Shown piece by piece: positions 13,401 through 29,800 of a stretch of 64,000 nt of DNA. Position 1 is the stretch's first letter, and every line of letters starts with the position of its first letter. A program made the position numbers and the translations under genes. Where the stretch lies: assembly GCA_023846275.1 (NCBI GenBank), contig JAIUJO010000159.1, forward strand, positions 399,501 through 463,500, given 5' to 3'. The stretch is from Vanilla planifolia (Eukaryota > Streptophyta > Magnoliopsida > Asparagales > Orchidaceae). Under the pieces are notes generated by a model. It saw only the letters and a list, made by a program, of their open reading frames with translations. It was not told the origin of the DNA and did no database searches.

Positions 13401-15069
13401 TTGCAACAAAATTTGTTTTGTCTCAATCATTCCATATTCAGAATTACTTTCAATTATTAAAATAAATAAGTGCAAATAAAATTATTATTTTAATGTTAAA
13501 TAATTTATTATTAAAGTTGAAATGTGACAAATTAATGCAATGTAACAAAATAATGCAAATACGATGTTAAGGTCTCACAAGAATGCATTTAGAGTTATAC
13601 TATAGTCTAAAAATATCTAGGAAAAACATTTATGAAAAGAAATAAATTATACAAGAGTGTTTCATTTTAAGGCAGTAGAAATTTTTAATGTAATTTCTTT
13701 GATTATTGCATATGCTATAAATAAAAAAGCATCATAAAGTATGCCAAACTATGGAAAATAAATATTTAAAATATTGAAATAAATATTTAACTTGATAGAA
13801 CATATCAAAATGAGTCTAACCAAGATAATTTCACCTTGATTAAACATATTATGGAAATACAGTAAAAATTTCAAATTAAACTCACAAAAAATAATATTTT
13901 TAATTTTAATCAAATATATATTAAAATTAAAATGATAAAAATTGAGATAATTCGATATAACTAAATTTAAGAGATTTACAGGTTGAAAAGGAGAACCTTT
14001 AGAGTACATATTAACCAAACCAAATCAAAGCCAATATTTGAAGATGTAATTGAAATTGTGCTATAATGTTGCACTCAAAGATACCATGGATATCATACGT
14101 AACATCTTTGAATACAAAATTATGTACAAATTAAATGTCTCATAAAGCTTATGAAAACATTAGAAAATGAACATTTAAAGATATATAGGTAATAATTAAT
14201 TAGATAAAGCTCATCGAGTTGAGCTAATGACATTTATTCTTCTAAATTGAGCCTCATTTGGAATTACTATGAAAACCATTGTGAATAAGAATAAATAATA
14301 ATAAATTAACATTTTAATATAAAAAAATATATTAAAGTTATTAAGAGAGGTAAATTAGTGAACGTAGCTATGAAACTAAATAAAAGTAAACATTTATGGA
14401 AATGGGTTATATCGTAAACTTAGGTGCAAATAAAAATTTCTTATAAAGTATAGAAAAATTTAGGAAATTTAAATATTTAAAATAAAAATTTAATATTTAA
14501 TTATATAATGCCTATTAAGATGTGCACAAAGACATTTGTTTAGTCTCAACAAGACAATGATAGAAAATATTTAAAATTAATAAAAAAAGCATAAATAATA
14601 ATAATTTATTATTTGATATTATGTAAATAAATGTTAAAGTTAAAAAATTTTTAATTAAAGAAATTTAATCAAATTAAATCAAAGCCTTCTAAGGGTTCAA
14701 ATATGTTAAAATATGATAAAAAATGATAAAAAAAATGATAAATTTTAGATAAATGTTTTATGTTGAAATAAAAAGCTACTCCTGTGTAACATTCTCCATC
14801 ATCAATTAAGGTACGAATTAAAATAAAATGTAAATCTTACAAAATAAGTAAAAAAAATAATTTAAAATAAAAAATAAATATTTAATTTGAAATAGCTCAT
14901 TGATGTGAGTTAAATGATGCTTTATTCAGCTTCATTAGAACTCAATTTGAATAATTCTAATTTAAAGAAACATAAATAGTAATACACTATTTTCAATATA
15001 TATTGAAAATATAATAAATTTCAAATAACATAAATTGATGTAATTTAATATAATAAAAATTAAAGAAAG

Positions 15070-15130
15070 TTCACATGATGGAGATTTATAGTGAAATAGA
15101 GGACACTTTAAAGAGATTTAGAGTTACATA
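15070..15130 (+). repeat. Sub-monomer duplication (GAGATTTAGAG segment)
   Basis: The segment GATGGAGATTTATAGTGAAA is followed at once by a second version, AAGAGATTTAGAGTTACATA. Ordinary monomers carry this once, so about 30 bp was duplicated in tandem inside the copy. Confidence 0.6.
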
Positions 15131-18100
15131 GTTACAAGATTAAATCAATGCAAAAAAGTATAAGAAAAGACACATTTTAGGAAAGTTTTATTCTAAGATC
15201 CCAAGGTGATCAAAAGCAATTTTCCTAAGTAACAAATTAGGTATGAATTAAAATGTTATTTAATGCATACCAGAATATAAGAAAATTTAAAATTTTAAAA
15301 TATAGAAATAAATTTTTAATTGGAAAGAACTTGTACAAAAATAAAAAAATCCATTTATTTTATTTGGGTCTAACAATGTTTGGAAATATTAATAATTAAA
15401 AAGGACATAAGCACTTAATTATTATACTAAAGTTTAAAATTTTAAATAATTTTTTATTAAAACTAAAATAACTAAAATGAAATATTTGTAATTTAACCAA
15501 ACAAAGATAATTTAGTCATCACATTAAGGAGATTTACAGCTAAATATTAAGTTAACAAAATAAAAGTGAAACATTTTAAAAACAAAAGATATTATTGTAG
15601 CAAATAGTTGCATTCTAAGAAACAAAAAGGACCAAGTATAATATAATCAACCATCAAATCATGTTTAAATAGAAAAGTCTTACAAAAGATGTCAAGATCA
15701 AAGAAAATAAAAAATTTTAAAAAAACATTTTTTGGAATTACAATTAATTGCCATACTAAATAAGTAATATTAAAGTATAATTTTAATAATTATTTATCAT
15801 GAAATATGATAAATTTAAGTGGTATAATGCAACCAAATCAAACTAATTTAAATGTCTAGTGAGTGGAGATCTTCATTTTCATAATAATATAACCATATCT
15901 AAGAGAATCAATTGAATAATGTGGATAATTATATGGGAAGGTTGCCTTCCATGATATAATGTAGGTAATATCTAAAATCTTCAATAAACAGGTCAAAAAC
16001 AAATTAAAACTTGAACATTCATTTAGTTGGATATAGCTTATTAAGATGAGTCCAAAGAATTTTGTTTTGCCTCTAACAAACTTAGTTTAGAACACCACAA
16101 AATATTGATATCCATAAGCATAAAAATAATAAATTATTATATTATTATTAAATAAATATTTATTAAAGAAATTTGAGATAGATGGAATTAGTGTAATACA
16201 AAAAACTCAATGAAATGTATGGATAATAAGAGTGGAAAATTAAAGTTTCATAGTAAAATATATCAATCAAATACAAAATTTATACGAGAATGTTTTATTC
16301 CAAGCTATTAAGGGTATTGAAGGTAACGTCCTCCATCATCAAAGGTGGCATGAATCAAAAGGCCTTGTAAAATGTGTCAAAGCACTACAAAATAAAATAT
16401 CTTAAAAAATAAAAAATGAACATTTAACTAATTATAGCTCCTCAACATATTTTAAATGACATTCTTTTATCACTAATTTATATTTTTTTAATTACAGCAA
16501 ATTAGTAATTTAAGTAAGCAAAAATAATAACAAATTATAATTAAAATGATAAGTAGATATATATTAAAATTAAAATTATAACTAAAATAGTAACAAATTA
16601 TAACTCGATCATCAGTCACATATGGATCAAAGTATGTCATAAATATGCAAAATTCTACAAAATAATGCATATATATGTAAAGAAATACAAATGAATATTT
16701 AACTAGATAGAGCTCATAGTTATTTGTTCTATCCCTATTAGACCTCATTTGGAAATACTATAAGTTATTATAATTTGTTAATTATTATTTTAAGAATACA
16801 TAAAGATATATAAAAATAAAAATAAAAAAAGTTAGTAATGTAATATATAACACAAACTTAGTGATACAAAAATCATAAGAGACGAGAACCATGGTTTCAA
16901 AGTGGTGCAATCAAAACAAAGTAAAAAAATTAAAAAAAAAAGTCTTAAATTGTATAGAATGTTGAACTCTAAGATATTAAATAGATGGAGCGTAACATCA
17001 ATGTTCATGAAATTACTAATGTATTGAAATGTTTTTGTACATTTTTTTAGCTGCTTAGAAAATAGAATAATTAAAAACATTAAAAGATACTTTTATTGGA
17101 TAAAACTATAAATGCAACCCCAATGGTTTCTGATCCATCCTTGTCGAACATCTATTAGAATTACTACTAGTTATAAAAATAAATAACAATAAATAATAGA
17201 AAATTACTATTTTCATATTGAGAACATATAAATTAAGTCATATATGAGACAAATTGAAGCAATGAAGTAAAATTTTATCAAAGTAATGTATAAGTTTCCA
17301 AATAGAAGAATTAAAGCTTCATAATGATCTAATCAAATCAAACTAAAAAAATGAATAAATGAGGTAAATTGTATACAAATGTTGCAAGAAAATTACATTA
17401 TATGCTGTTAAGTTTATCAAGTTGAACATCCTTAATCATTAAATCAATCATGAATCAAAATAGGTTGTAAACTATGCAAAAATCATGTAAAAATTGTTAA
17501 AAGTTGCATAAATCAATACTTAATCAATGATTCCATTGATGCCTTTTTTATCTTGATCAGATTTCATTAACTAAAACTTACTTAAGTTTGTTTTATTTAT
17601 AATATATCCAAATAAAAAGAAGCTAAGGGCCACATAAAAAAGTTATTTAGATAGTAAATTAATCAAATCAAAGTGAAAAAAATAGGAAAAATGTGATTCA
17701 TTATATAAGAAAGTTTAATTCAAAACTTTTATTGATATTAAGGATAACCTCATTGATAGACTAGTAAGGTAACAATTGAAATTTCACATTAAGTTTTAAA
17801 AATGCTTGGAAAATATAAATTTCAACAATAAAGACTTGATAGTTAATTTGTTATAGTTTATATAGACAAGATTAATGATGTTTATTTTCTGTGGATCAAA
17901 TATCAATTAGAGTTACTATTAATTACCCAAATAAACGACGATAAATTAAAATAAACTATAATTTTAATAATAATATATATGTTAAATATAAGTGAAATCC
18001 TTTGAAGCACAATAGTATAACAAAAATAAGAGAACATGGAGATCACATAGAAGGAGATTTAGTGAAACATTTGAAGAAATGAGATACACTATATGATAAA

Positions 18101-18716
18101 GTTCTTTTCAAAGATGATAAACGAACCAAGTGAAACATACTCGACCATGAAGTTAGGTACAAATCAAAACGACTCATCAATCATGAAAATTTATAGAAAA
18201 AAATAATAAAAACATAAAAATGAATTTGTAATTTGATAGAGTATGTTGACGGTAAGTCACACAACATTATTTTTGCCACTTTTTAACTACTTTTATATTT
18301 AATACAAGCTGTTAAAGAAAATAAGTATAAATAATAATATTTTTTTTAATTTTAATATTAAGAGATATATATTAGAGCAGAAATATGTCAAAATAAATCA
18401 ATGTTATGAAACCAAATTGGAGCAATATAAGAGTTACATGAGAGAAGAATTTTAGTTTTAAAACATTATAATAAATCAAAGAAAATGTTTTGATAAAATT
18501 AGACAAATTATTTGTGAAAGATGCATTCAAAGATATTAATGAGATTGATGGTAAAATCCTTCATCATAAAATCTTGTAAGAGATAAAACAACCTGTAAAC
18601 TGTGCCAAAACCATACAAAATAAAATATTAGTTTAACCTCGATTAGAATTCATTTAAAATTAATATTAATTAGTAAAGTAAGCATAAATAATAATTAATT
18701 ATTATTTTATATTGAA

Positions 18717-18737
18717 ATATATATATATATATATATT
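18717..18737. repeat. (AT)n microsatellite, 21 bp
   Basis: An AT run follows TTATTATTTTATATTGAA and precedes TAATGCTAATA. It is again at the AATATATATT phase of the satellite monomer. Confidence 0.85.
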
Positions 18738-21670
18738 AATGCTAATATTTTATTAATTGATGAACTAAAGTACAACAAAATTAAACTGATGTAAAAGACA
18801 CGAGAAAATATTTTGACTTATATAGAAATTTATCCTAATCAAAGAAAAAAATTTTAAGAAATGAAACAAATTGAACAGGAATGTTTGATTCGAAGGTACA
18901 AAATAGATCAAGGGTAACGTCCTTAAATTTCAAAAGTGGATGGAAAATAAATTTCTCATAGATAATACAAAACTTATAAAAAATGAAAATTTTAAAAATA
19001 GAAAATGAATAATTAATTTGATTGAGTTTAGTGAGATTAGACTCATATCATTTGTGATCTCTTAATCAGTCCTCATTTTAATTATTGCAAACTATAAAAA
19101 AAAATGCCTAAATAAGAAATATTATTTTAAAAGTTTGCACATATATATTAAAATGAAAACGAGATAAATTAAATACAACAAAAACAAGAAAATCAATGGC
19201 CTAAAAAATATCACGTAATGACGAAATTATGAAATGATTTAAATTATATGAGAAATAGTTTTCAAGATATGAAGGGTGTTGAATGTGACATCCTTAATTA
19301 AAAAAATTAGTACTAATTGAAATGACTTATAAAATGTATTAAAATCATAGAAAATAAAATATTTATAAATCAAAAAATATTTAATTACGTACAGCACATT
19401 AAAGAAAGTGAATGTCATCATTTTCTTCTCCATCAATACTCATTAGCAATTATTATGAATTATTAAATTAAAAAATTAAATAATAATAAATTACAATGTT
19501 TTTATTAAATAAATACATTTTAAAGTTAAAATGAGATAAACTATATCAATACAATAAAGTGAAACAAAAGAGATGTAAAGTTGAAATAAGGAGAGAACAA
19601 TAATTTCATTATAATATATCAAAATCAAAGAAAAAGTTTTGAAAATATAAGATAAATTATACTTTGTGGTTACATTCAATGACACTAAGGAAATTAAGCA
19701 TAATGTTATCCATGGTCAAATTAGGTATGACTCAAACTAACTCATAAAACATATAATAATAATAAAACTTAAATATTTAAAAGTAAAAAATAAATATTTA
19801 ATTCAATAGCACTCATCATGGAATGTCCAACAACCTCATTTTGTTTGTAATGAAACCTCTATAGAAATTACGATGAATCAAATTTATAAAACTTAATAAA
19901 AGAAATTAAAGATAATAATCCTTAATTTAATTGATTAGAGCTAATTATGATGAATCAAAGGATGTTTGTTTCATCTCAATCAATTCTCATTTGGAATTAT
20001 TTGGAATTACTAAATTAAATATGTCAAAATAATAAAAGAATATTATTTTAACTTTTAATAAAATATATACCAATGCAAAAATTAAATATGTTGAAGTAAT
20101 CAAATATCAAAAAATCAAAATATTGTAGAGGTCTAGAATTAGAAGATTAGGGGTAACATAATAATATAACCAAATAAAAATAAAAATTTTAAGGAAATGA
20201 GAAAATTTCCTTAGAAAGCTTGATTCTTAGATACTAGGAAGATCAATTATGACATATTTCATTATCAAATTATGCAAAAATTAATAAATTCTCATAAGGT
20301 AAGAAAAGCCCCATATAATATAACACCTACAAAATGAAAATGAATTTAAAGATGGATAGAGCTTTTTGAAATCAGTCTAATGACATTTATTTTGCTTCAT
20401 TAACTTTTTTGGAATTACTACAAGTTATCAAATGAAACATGCATAAATACTAGCAAATTTTTTTTAATGTTAATGAAATATATATTAAAATTCAAATTAG
20501 GTAATTTGATGCAATGATATATCACAAAATTAGAGACATTAAAAAGTCATGAGTCAAGATTTATTGTTATATATTAATCTAAAAAAATCAAAGATAAACT
20601 TATGAAGAAATGAGATACATTATATGTGATAGTTAAATTCTTAGATACATAGGAGTTTTAATATATAATCTTTCATTGTCAAATCTATTTCAATCAATAA
20701 TTATTATAAATATTGAAAAAATTAGGGAAAATAAAATTATCTCAAAATATAAATATGAATGTCTATTAGGATAGAGCTCATCAAGACAAGACTAACATAT
20801 TTTGCTTCATCTTAACTACACAACATTTTTAATTACTACGCATTATAATAATAAATCAGAATAAATAATAACAAATTATTTTTTTAATATTCAAAAAATA
20901 TATAATAACAATAAAAATGAAATAAATTGATGCAATGAAATGTAACCAAAGTAACACCATGTAAATGTTACATAAGATCAGATTTTGGGTAGCATTATAA
21001 TTCAGCTAAAATAAAGGAAAAGATTTGTAGAAATAAGATAAATTATATGGGAAAGTTTCACTCCAAGAAACTAAGGGGATAATATATAGAATCAATTATT
21101 CTTTGTTAAAAAAATAAATGAAATTGACTTGTAAAATGTGTCAAAATAATAGAAAATGTTTAAAAATAAAGGAATAAATATTTAACTGAATGGAGCACAT
21201 CAATATGAGTTGAACAACATTTAGTTTCATCTTAATTAGACCAAGTTAGGAATTGTTATGAATTATTTTAAAAAAATAAATAATGTTAATTTTTTAATAA
21301 TTAAATAAAAATATAATAAAACAAAAGATTGCTAAATTAAAATAGTTTAAATAAATAAATCATAACAATATAATGGTCACGATAGTAGAATTAGAGTTTA
21401 AAGTAATACTAAAAAAATTAAAGTGAAATAAGGTAAGTTGTACAAAAAACTGTAAACAATAATGAGATTGAGAGTAATAACTTTATTTATCAAATTTTTT
21501 GGAAATTTAAATCCCTAATGAAGAATGCCAAAAGCTTAGAAAATAAAATTTTTAAAAAATAAAAATTAATATTTAATTAGATGCAGCTATTCAAAAAGAG
21601 TCAAGTGGCATTTGTTTTCTGTTATTCTGACCAAATCCCAAATTACTTAAATTAATAAATAATATAAGCT

Positions 21671-21689
21671 TAATAATAATAATAATAAC

Positions 21690-21725
<36 letters not shown>
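21671..21725. repeat. (TAA)n microsatellite, ~55 bp
   Basis: About 18 TAA/ATA units with one C interruption (AATAACAATAAT). They lie at the monomer position that normally reads AAATAATAATAAATTATTA, so this is an expansion of the short AAT run present in every monomer. Confidence 0.9.
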
Positions 21726-21733
<8 letters not shown>

Positions 21734-23400
21734 TAAGCATATATATAATAAAACAAAAATGAGATAAGTTGAAGCAATAGAATACTAGCGAATAAAAGTA
21801 ACGTAAATGTCACACAAGAGATTTAGTTCTGCTTAGTTAAATATGTAACAAAAAAAATAATTTAAGATACGAGAAAAATTATATAATAATGTTTAATTTT
21901 AAGACAATAATAAGAATAATTGTAGTATGCATGATCGAAAAATCATGTACAAATAAAAATATATAAAAAGGCTTGCCAAAAAGATGAAAGTTAAAATACT
22001 AAAAAATATAAAAAATGAATATGTAATTCGTTAAAGCTCATGAAGTCTAGTCGTATGAAATTTTTTTAGCCTCGATAATACCTTATTTTAAATTACTACA
22101 TCTTGCTAAAATAAACAAGAAAAAATAAAAAAGATAATTACTTTTTTATTATGTAAATATATATTAATTGTAAAATTAGAAAAGATAAAGAAATATAATA
22201 CAACAAAATCATAGCGATAGTGAGAAAAAAAGATAGAACAGTTAGAATTTCATAGTAATATAATTAAATCAAAATAAAATATTTGAAGCATTTGAAAATT
22301 ATATTAAGAAAATTGAGTTCTAAGATGATGCTAAGGATGTCAAATGTGGCATTCTTGTAGTATTTAAAGTAAGTGAATGTTATAGAAAATGAAATATGTA
22401 AACTTTTCGAATAAAAGCTTAAATTTGAGAAAGCTCATCAAAACGAGTCAAACTTTTGTTTTCTCTTTATCAAACTTTATTTCAAATTTCCACAAATTAC
22501 AAAATTACAAAAGCCAAAATAATAATGAATATTTTTTTATACTAAGTTAAAATACAATAATTTTTAAATTAGATATTCATGTAATATAGTATAACAAAAT
22601 CAAGGTGATCAAAAAGCACACAAGAGTAGAGTTATAGTTATATAAATATATAATTAAGTTAAAAGAAAAACGTTAATTAAATTAGATAAATTGTTTAGGA
22701 AAATTTCATTCCCAAATAAAAATGAGATCAAGTGTAACATCCTCAATTAATAAATCATGCGAGAACAAAAATATCTCATAAAGAATGCCAAGCAAATAGA
22801 GAGTAAAATATCTAAAATTGAAAAAATGAATATTTAAATGTATTGAGCTGGTTGTCACAATGGGTCAAACAACTTTTGTTTCAACAAGATTGCACTAAAT
22901 TCAAAATTATAGAATTTAAAATAAGTAAGGAAACACAAATGATAATACATTATTATTTTATGATTAAGTGAATATATAACAAAACTATAATGAGAAAAAT
23001 GAAGAAATATAATATGACCAAATCAAAGTATTATAAAGCTCATTGAAAACAAGATTTAGAGTTGCTTAAATAATATATTAAAATAACATCAAACTATTTA
23101 AATAAATGAGATAAATTATAATGGGAAGTTGCTCTACAACATCAAATGTGACAAATCTCATGCCTACTAATATGTTTGCTAATAGTTATCAAATTAAATA
23201 AGTATAAAAAATTATAAATTATTTTTTGGAAATTAAATAATTGTATAATTCAATTGAAGAGAGATAAATTAAAGTAAGTTAATATAAATAAATCAAAATG
23301 ATGCAGAGGTCACATGAAAGGAGATTTAGAGCATCATGATAATATAGCCAAATCAAAGAAAAATATTGTTAGAAATTAGAAAACTTAAATAGAAATATTG

Positions 23401-23810
23401 CATTCCAAGATACAAAGGATATTCAATATAACATTCTAGATAATCAAATTATGTACAAAAAGAAATGTCTTGTAAATCATAAAAAGGCTTTAGAAAATAA
23501 ACTACTTAAAAATATAGAAATGAATATTTATTTTGATAAAGTTAAGGAAGATCAGTGTTTTGATGTTTTTTCATCGTGGTCTGAGCTCACTACAAATTTT
23601 GTAGTGAAATTAGCGAAATAATTATAAATTATTACTTTAATACAAAGTGAACATATATTAATGTTAAAATGAGATAAATTTAAGCAAAATTATATAGTGA
23701 AATAAAGATAATGTAAGGTTCACACAAGAGGATAATTAGAGTTTTATTGTATTACATCCAAATCAAAGAAAAATATTTGAAGGAATGAGATAAACTATAC
23801 TAAAAAGTTA
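23401..23810 (+). repeat. Representative satellite monomer (410 bp)
   Basis: One well-preserved copy given as a reference. It opens with CATTCCAAGATACAAAGG, has ATTCAATATAACATTCTAG for the GAGTGTAACATCCTC block, then AAATTATGTAC, AAATGTCTTGTAAATC, TTTGATAAAGTT for the TAGATAGAGCTC block, an AT-rich AATTATAAATTATTAC stretch, ATATATTAATGTTAAAATG, a GGTTCACACAAGAGGA block and GAATGAGATAAACTATAC. The next monomer begins at about 23811 with TAAGCTTAGC. The unit has two internal copies of a CCAAATCAAAG-type motif region about 60 bp apart, in many copies preceded by ATATA. Confidence 0.75.
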
Positions 23811-26800
23811 TAAGCTTAGCAAATAAGAAGACTAAGTATAGCACCTTCAATAGTAAAATTTTGCATTAATGAAAATGTCTCAAGAAGAATACCAAAGTCA
23901 TAGAAAATATAATATTTAAAAATTATGAATTAAATAGTTAATTAGATAGACCTCATTTTGCTTAATTAGACTTACTTTTAAACACTAAAGTAAATAAGAA
24001 TAAATAATACGTAATTTTTACTTAAATATTAAGTAAAGAAATATGAAAGATGAAATGTGACAAATTGAGAAAAATTATATCAAAACAATAGCAAAATGTG
24101 ATGGTCTCATTAAAGGAAAATTAGAACTTCAAAATAATATAAACAAATCAAAGAAAAATATTTGACAAAAATAGATACATTATATGGGAATTTTACAATC
24201 CACTTATTGAAGTGATTGACTACAACATTCGTGATCATCAAATTAGGTTTGATTCAAAAAAACTAATAAAATATGCAAAAAATCATAGAGAAATAAATAT
24301 TCTAGAAATTAGAAATGAATATTTTATTAGAGTAAGCTAATTGAGATGAGTTTAATGAAGATTGTTTCAATTTAACCCGATCTTATTTGAATTACTACAA
24401 ATTACAAAATTAAATAAGCAAAATAATAATAAATTTTTAATTTAACACTAAGTGAATATAGATTAAAGCTTAATGAGATTAATTGAAGCAATATAATAAA
24501 AAAAAAACAATGATATGTAAGGGTCACATTAGAGGAGATTAGACTCACATAGTAATATATCCAAATCAAAGAAAAAAATTCGATGAAATGTTGTAAATTA
24601 CATGAGAAAATTCCATTCCAAGGAACAAAGGTGATTTAATGCATCACCTTAGATAGCAAAATATGGTATAAATTAAGATTTCTCATATAGCAAGCCAAAA
24701 TCATATTAAAAACATTAAAAAACAAAAAAACGATATTTAATTGTATTTAGCACACCCAGTTGAGTAGAATCACTTTTTCCTCTTGATTGCCCATTAATTT
24801 TAATTTCCATGAATTGTTAATGTAAACAAGCACATGTAATGAGAAATTACAATTTTAAACTAAAGTGATTATATATTATAATTGGAATTAGATAAGCTAA
24901 ATTAAATCAAACTTATATAAAGGTTAAACAATAAGAGAGTTAGAGTTTCATAAAAATATAAAAAAATAAAAGAAAGCTTTTTGAAAGAAATCTATTGAAG
25001 TTTATTAACAAGTCAAAAGAAGGTAATATAAAGCTTAACCATGGCACCCTTAATCATCAAATAATTAAGAATTGAAATGGCTAGTATAGTGCTATAAATC
25101 ATAGAAAATAAACAACAAAAAAAATTCAAACAGCATATTTAATTGGATAATGCTAATCAAGGTAAGTCTGAGGACATTTTTTCCTCTCAATCAATTCACA
25201 TTTTGAATTTATATGAATTACAAGTTTAAATAAGCTTAAATAATAAAATTATTATATTTTTAATATTAATTAAATACTAAATAATATAAATTCTAGAAAT
25301 ACAATATATTAAAAAAGGTCTTGTAAAATGACATGGGAGAAGATTTCGAGTTACGTTGTAATATAACTAGATTAAACAAAAAAATATTAATGAAATTAGT
25401 TAAAAAAAACACGAGAAAGTTGCATTTTAAGATACTAAGGGGATCGAGTATAACATTCTAGTTCATAAAGCAAGGTACAAATTGAAATGTTGTATAAAGC
25501 TTTGTAAAGAAGTTGATAATAAAATATTTAAAATATAAAAATAAATATTTTTATAGATTTAAGTTCATTGAAACAAGTTTGACAACATTTTATTTGTTAC
25601 AATTATGGATGATTTAGAATTGTTACAAATTACCAAAGTGAATTACCATAAAGAATTTTGACTTACTACTTTATTATTAAGTAACTATTTATTAGAGCTG
25701 AAATGTTTAAGTTGATACAATCTAATATAACAAAATAAAAATTATGTATAGATCATTAAACATGAGTATAGAGCTACATATTAACATAGCAAAATAAGAG
25801 CGAAAATTAAGGGAAATGATTTAATTTATTTTGGAAAGCTATGTTAAAGAAACTAAGGAGATTGAGTAATACAACATTTAATGTTGAATCTTATACAAAT
25901 TGAATTATATAATTAAAAGGACAAAATCCATAGAAATTAAAATATTTGAAAAAATATTGAAAAATATATTTAAATGGATGAAGCTCAATTTAATATGATC
26001 AAATGAAGGGTATTTTTCCTTGATCGAACCTTATTTAGAGTTACCTAGAATTACAAAAGTGAATATGAAAAATAATAAAAAATATTATTTTTGTATTAAA
26101 TAAATATTTAATAATAGTAAATGGAGTTAAATTGTAAAAATGTATCATAAAGTAGTAAAAGAAATATAAAAGTCACACGAAAAGAGAATTAGAGTTTAAT
26201 AGTAATATAAAGAAGGAAAGAAAAATATTTAATAAAATTAGATGAACTTTACTAATAAGTTCCATTCCAACGTACTATGAAGATCGAGCGTAGTATCTTT
26301 GATGGCAGAATCAAGTAAGAATCAAAAAGACATGTAAAACTTTCCAAAGCCATAGAAAACAAAATATATAAAATTTAAAAATTAAATTTTTAATTTAATA
26401 AACCTCACTAAGATGAGTCCAATGACTATTATTTCATCTTGATCAGGCCTCATTTGGAATTTCTATGAATTTCCAAATTAAATTGGCATGAATAATAAAA
26501 AGGCATTGTTTTAATAAAATGTAAAAACATTTTAAATTTAAATTGAGATCAATTGAAGCAATTTAGAAAAATGAAACAAAGCTGATTACAGGTCACATTA
26601 TAGGAGATTTAAAGAGATAAAGAAATATTGTTAAAATGCAAAACTTTAGTAGAAATGAGATAAATTGTGTAATGAAGTTGCATTCAAAGATAATAAAGAG
26701 ATCTACTATAAAATTCTCAATATTTAAATTAGGTGCGAATCTAAATTTCTTATGAAAGTTGCCAAGGTAATCGAAAAAAATTATTTCAAAATGTAGAATT

Positions 26801-29800
26801 AAAAATTTAAAAGGATTTTGTTCAAAAGCTTGAGTTTTTTTCATGTAAGTCACTCTTAGTTTCGAATTTCAATAAAAACCATGGTAATAAACATAAATAA
26901 TAATAATTTATTATTTTTTATTAAGAAAACATATATTAAAGCTTAAATAAGATAAATTAAAAAGGATTTAATATAACTTGAAAAAGTGTTCTATATAGGT
27001 CACACAAGAATAGATTTAGATTTTCATCATAATGTAATGAAGTCAAATTGAAAATTTCAAGAAATGACGAAAATTTTTTATGAATTTTACATCAAAGATG
27101 CTAAGTGATCAACTGTAGCATTCCCAAAAAATAAAATAAGGTATGAATTATAATATCACAAAAAATTTTTAATACCCAAGATATAAAATATTTTTAAACA
27201 TACAAATAATTATATAACTAGATAAGGCTTTTCAAACTGAGTCCAATGACATTTACTTCAAGTTGATTAAAAATTAATATTTTGATATTTAGGAAATAAT
27301 GGTTAAACCTAAAATAGCATAACTTAGGGCAATGTGTTATAACCAAATCAAAGCGATGTATTCGTTGTGCAAAAAGAGATAATTGTATGAGAAATTTATA
27401 GAAATATAACCAACTAAAAGTAAAAACTTTGTAGAAATAGGATAAAGTGTATGAAATGCTACAGTACATGAAACTAAGTAGATCATATGTAACTTTTTTT
27501 ATCATAAAATTTGATACAAATAACAATTTCACATTAAGTGTTCTAAAATCATGAAAAATAAAAAATTTAATAAAAATGCAAAAATTAATATTTATTTGGA
27601 TATGGGTTGTTTAGGCAAATATTATAACACTTGCTTTGTCATAGTCCATCCTCAAGAATTACTACATCTAACCAAACTAAATAAACAAAAATAATAATAA
27701 ATGTTAATTAAATATGTTGTAAATATATATTAAAGTTGAAATGAGCCAAATTATAAAAATATAATATATCCAAATCAATGCAATGAAATGATTAAACAAA
27801 AGGAGATTTAATGTTATAAACTAATATAACCAAAAAAACAAAATTCAATAAATGATTTAAATTGAATTGGAAAGTTGCAATACAAAATACTATGGAGATG
27901 AACTCTATAGACATCAATCATCAAATTAGGTACTAGCCAAAATCGCTTATGAAACATGAGAAAGCCAAAGAAAATAAAATATTTAAAATGTTAAGCAAAT
28001 ATTATATCCAATAAAGCTCTTTGAAAAGAGTTCAATTACATTTCACATTATGCTATTAAAACCATTTTTTAAAATTACTATGAATTATAATAAATTTCAA
28101 TTTTAATATTATGAAAATAGATATTGAAACTAAAATGTTGTAATTTCAAAAAAATTGATCAAAGTTATATAAACCACACATTATAGGGGAATTAGAGTTA
28201 ACTACTAATCTAACCAAACAAAAGCAAAAAGTATTTAAGAAATGAGAAAACTTGTATGCAAATGTAGGATTCCAAGAAGCTAAGGGAATCAAGATAAACT
28301 TCTTTGATCTCCTATAAGAAACAAATTAAAATGTTTGGTAACATGTGCTAAATCTATAGAAAATAAAATAAATTAAAATATAGATATGAACAATTTATTA
28401 CATGAAGCTTATTAAGAGGTTTTCAATGACATTTGAGTAGTGTAGATCGGATCTTGTTTGGATTACTATTATTGTAAAAAACACAAACAAGTATAAATAA
28501 TCATAAAATATTATTCTAAAATAAATAAATTTATAATAATGATAAAGTAAAATAAATTTTCGTAATTTAGTATAACAAAATCGAAGCGATGTACGGGGCA
28601 CATAAGACGGGATTTGTGCTTCATAGTAATATAATAAAATAAAAGTGAAACATTTCAAGAAATCAGATAAATGAAAATTAAACAATCCCATTCTAGCATA
28701 GTAATGACATCAAATGTAACATATATTGTTGAATCAAGTATAAATTCAAATATCTCACGAAGTATGCAAAAACATTTTTTTTTATCTCGTGTGGAGTTAC
28801 TTTGAATACAAAAATTAATTAAGAATAAATAATAATAAATTTTTATATCAAAATTTAGAAAATTTATGTTAAAGATGAAATGAGATAAATTGAAGCAAAT
28901 ATACTTTGCAATAACAAAGCAATATAATTGTAACAGGAGAGGACATTTAAACTAAAACAATAATATAATGAAATCAAAGCAAAAACTTCTACAAATGAGA
29001 TAAAGTGCATAAGAAATTTGCATATTAAGATATTATGGAAACTAAGTACAACAACCTTGACTGTCAAATAATTTACTAATCAAAATACCTTATAAGGCAT
29101 GTAAGAATCCTTCAAAATAAAAAATTAAAAAATATTTTAAATAATAATTAATTAAATAAAGCTCATTAAGTCTTGTAGAAGAACATTTGCTACATCTTGA
29201 TCACATTTCTTTCTTAATCAGTGGAAATTGTAAAAGTAAATTAGAATAAATTATAAAATAATTATTTTATTAGTAGGTAAATATAAATTAAATATAATAT
29301 TAGATATACTAAAGAGTTATAATATAATAAAATGAATCTGATGTAAAGCCCACGTTGAGGAGAATTAGAGTTTAGTAGTAATAAAAAAAATAAATGCAAA
29401 ATTTTCCAAAAATCTAATAAATTTAAGGTCAAAGTTTCATTCCAAGATACTCGCGGGTAAATTATAACTCTATTAATCATTAAACTTGATATGAATTGAA
29501 ATATGTCATAAATATGTCTTATTTTGAGTTACTTATAATTAAAAAATTAGACAAACATTAATAATAACAAGATATTTTTTTTGAAATATGTAAATCTAAA
29601 ATAAAGTTAAAATAAGATAAATTGAAATAATAAAATATAATAAAACCATAATGATGTTAAGATCATAGTAGAAAAGAATTACAAATTTGTAACAAATTAA
29701 ACAAATCAAACAAAAGCATTTCTTCAAATTAGATAAGTTGTGTGACAAAGTTGCCCTCCAAGATACAATGGTTATCAAGTATAAAGTCCATAATTGTCAA